From positions 1 through 22,323 of the forward strand of contig JAEZUZ010000011.1 of assembly GCA_023443345.1 (NCBI GenBank): a DNA stretch of 22,323 nt, read 5' to 3'. The notes beneath the pieces were generated by a model. The model searched no databases. It was not told the origin of the DNA and saw only the letters and a program-made list of their open reading frames with translations. This document shows, in pieces, positions 21,478 through 22,323 of this stretch. A program made the position numbers and the translations under genes. Numbering within the stretch: position 1 is the stretch's first letter; each line of letters starts with the position of its first letter. Origin of the DNA: Bacillota bacterium (GTDB taxonomy: Bacteria; Bacillota; Clostridia; Peptostreptococcales; Acidaminobacteraceae).

Positions 21478-22103
21478 GAACAAGAGGAATAACAAACTTA
21501 GATAGACGTTATGAGGTGGTCAAAGATCGCCTCATTATTGTTGATAAAACTATTACTAGAGAAGAATTGATTGGCAATTATAGACATCTCTATGCAGAAT
21601 TTGGAATGGGAAAGGGCAAATTTATAAGAGAGATGGCTAAGAGAAACCAAAAGGACATGTATATAGGGATAGACAAGTACCTAGACATACTTGTGCAGGC
21701 AAGCGAGAAGTTGGAGACAGAGAATGTAAAGATACTAAAAATGGATCTATCTTCAATAAGAGAATATATGCACGAAAATATGTTTGATGGTCTTTTTCTT
21801 AACTTTTCTGATCCATGGCCTAAGAATAAACACTACAAGAGAAGATTGACATATAGGAGCTTTCTAGATCTATATGATTTTGTAGTTAGAGATGGGGCAG
21901 AGATAGCTTTTAAAACTGATAATTCTAAATTATTTGCTTTTACTTTAGAAGAGCTATTTGCCACAAATAGAGTTGCATATGACATAACACTTGACTTGCA
22001 CAATGATAGCAGGTATGTAGAAAATATTAAGACAGAATACGAAGAAAAATTTGAAAAGCAGGGACCGATATATGGACTTAAGTGGAAAGCAAAAAATAAA
22101 TAA
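21474..22103 (+). CDS. trmB: tRNA (guanosine(46)-N7)-methyltransferase
   Basis: This 209-residue enzyme has the SAM motif AEFGMGKGKFI (41-51), the acidic strand IGIDKYLD (64-71) and the catalytic motif FSDPWPKNKHYKRRL (111-125), all diagnostic of TrmB. It adds the N7 methyl group to G46 of tRNA. The C-terminal EKFEKQGPIYGLKWK fits the family. It overlaps the DUF4015 gene by four bases and lspA by 32 bases. Confidence 0.95.
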   Translation: MRTRGITNLDRRYEVVKDRLIIVDKTITREELIGNYRHLYAEFGMGKGKFIREMAKRNQKDMYIGIDKYLDILVQASEKLETENVKILKMDLSSIREYMHENMFDGLFLNFSDPWPKNKHYKRRLTYRSFLDLYDFVVRDGAEIAFKTDNSKLFAFTLEELFATNRVAYDITLDLHNDSRYVENIKTEYEEKFEKQGPIYGLKWKAKNK

Positions 22104-22323
22104 GTTAATACCATTTATGCTTGTCTTTATACTTGGGTATGGTTTTGATAGATTTACAAAGATATGGGCAAACTCATATTTAAAAGAAATTGGGACAATA
22201 CCACTAGTTGAAGATAAATTACATCTTACATATGCAACAAATACAGGTGCCGCTTTTAGCATTTTTAACTCACATATATCTCTGCTTAGTATATTTACAT
22301 TTATAGCTATAATATTTATGTTG
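22072..22323 (+). CDS. lspA: Signal peptidase II (lipoprotein), N-terminal part (3' truncated by window edge)
   Basis: The frame is open to the window end, giving 84 residues. It starts MDLSGKQKINKLIPFML, with a first membrane helix, then the DRFTKIW motif and YATNTGAAFSIF, both characteristic of LspA. It removes prolipoprotein signal peptides after lipid attachment. The two catalytic aspartates lie further downstream and cannot be seen. The ATG at 22072 is inside the end of trmB; an AGGGAC just upstream and the correct distance to the first helix support it. A shorter start at 22117 would lose the N-terminal cytosolic part and has no ribosome binding site. Confidence 0.88.
   Translation, partial: MDLSGKQKINKLIPFMLVFILGYGFDRFTKIWANSYLKEIGTIPLVEDKLHLTYATNTGAAFSIFNSHISLLSIFTFIAIIFML

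Noticed and set aside
21833..22262. Minus-strand open frames opposite trmB and lspA
   Set aside because: They run against two well-supported genes and lack ribosome binding sites.
1..22323. CRISPR array, tRNA or rRNA genes, insertion sequence
   Set aside because: No regularly spaced repeats, no tRNA-like sequence, no transposase motif or terminal repeat was seen on reading both strands.

Overview
The window is AT-rich, densely packed, ordinary chromosomal DNA of a low-GC Gram-positive bacterium (Bacillota). The type of organism is inferred from gene families and order: a DarA/HolB/RicT/TrmN6/RsmI cluster like the Bacillus yaa-yab region, a THF riboswitch on folT, an ECF S component, a G5-domain protein, and DUF951, DUF2089 and DUF4015 families. 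It looks most like a clostridial or tissierellial anaerobe (Peptoniphilus/Anaerococcus-like), but I cannot name a species. Genes are often joined by 4-8 base overlaps, and three non-ATG starts have good ribosome binding sites.

Left part (1-9168). The 3' end of glnS is followed by a zinc-dependent phospholipase C-like protein and an AEC carrier, closed by a bidirectional terminator shared with a convergent SixA-type phosphatase. A divergent gene of unknown function follows. Next comes an operon-like run: a THUMP-domain RNA methyltransferase (apparently made from a leaderless mRNA), an anchored DUF5711-like protein, CvpA, DUF951, and a MutS-family ATPase with predicted membrane segments. The stop codon of the MutS-like gene lies inside a complete tetrahydrofolate riboswitch, which precedes folT.

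Middle part (9215-16147). After a bidirectional terminator and a minus-strand ADP-ribose-type Nudix hydrolase, a strong promoter starts a seven-gene operon: an Orn/Lys/Arg decarboxylase-family PLP enzyme, signal peptidase I, the c-di-AMP receptor DarA/PstA, DNA polymerase III delta prime, RicT, TrmN6 and RsmI. This is the Bacillus yaaO-tmk-yaaQ-yaaR-holB-yaaT-yabA-yabB-yazA-yabC order with tmk, yaaR, yabA and yazA absent and a signal peptidase gene in the tmk position. The terminator overlaps the end of rsmI. A short two-gene unit follows: a DUF2089 helix-turn-helix protein and a 100-residue membrane protein, with a perfect 11-bp inverted repeat upstream of its promoter.

Right part (16142-22323). 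A promoter leads into the wreck of a HAD hydrolase gene and then an intact Nudix hydrolase, probably once a two-gene operon. On the minus strand, a MATE transporter overlaps an anchored two-G5-domain protein. Divergent from it, a nitroreductase-like gene is preceded by two palindromes, one on the -35 box. It leads into a putative glycoside hydrolase (DUF4015), trmB and the start of lspA, all overlapping.

I see no CRISPR array, insertion sequence, phage gene, tRNA or rRNA. No clearly new multi-gene system is evident. The points most worth checking are the riboswitch that overlaps the upstream stop codon, the set of promoters with almost no leader, the operator-like palindromes, the DUF2089/membrane-protein pair, the membrane MutS-like protein and the lepB-for-tmk exchange.
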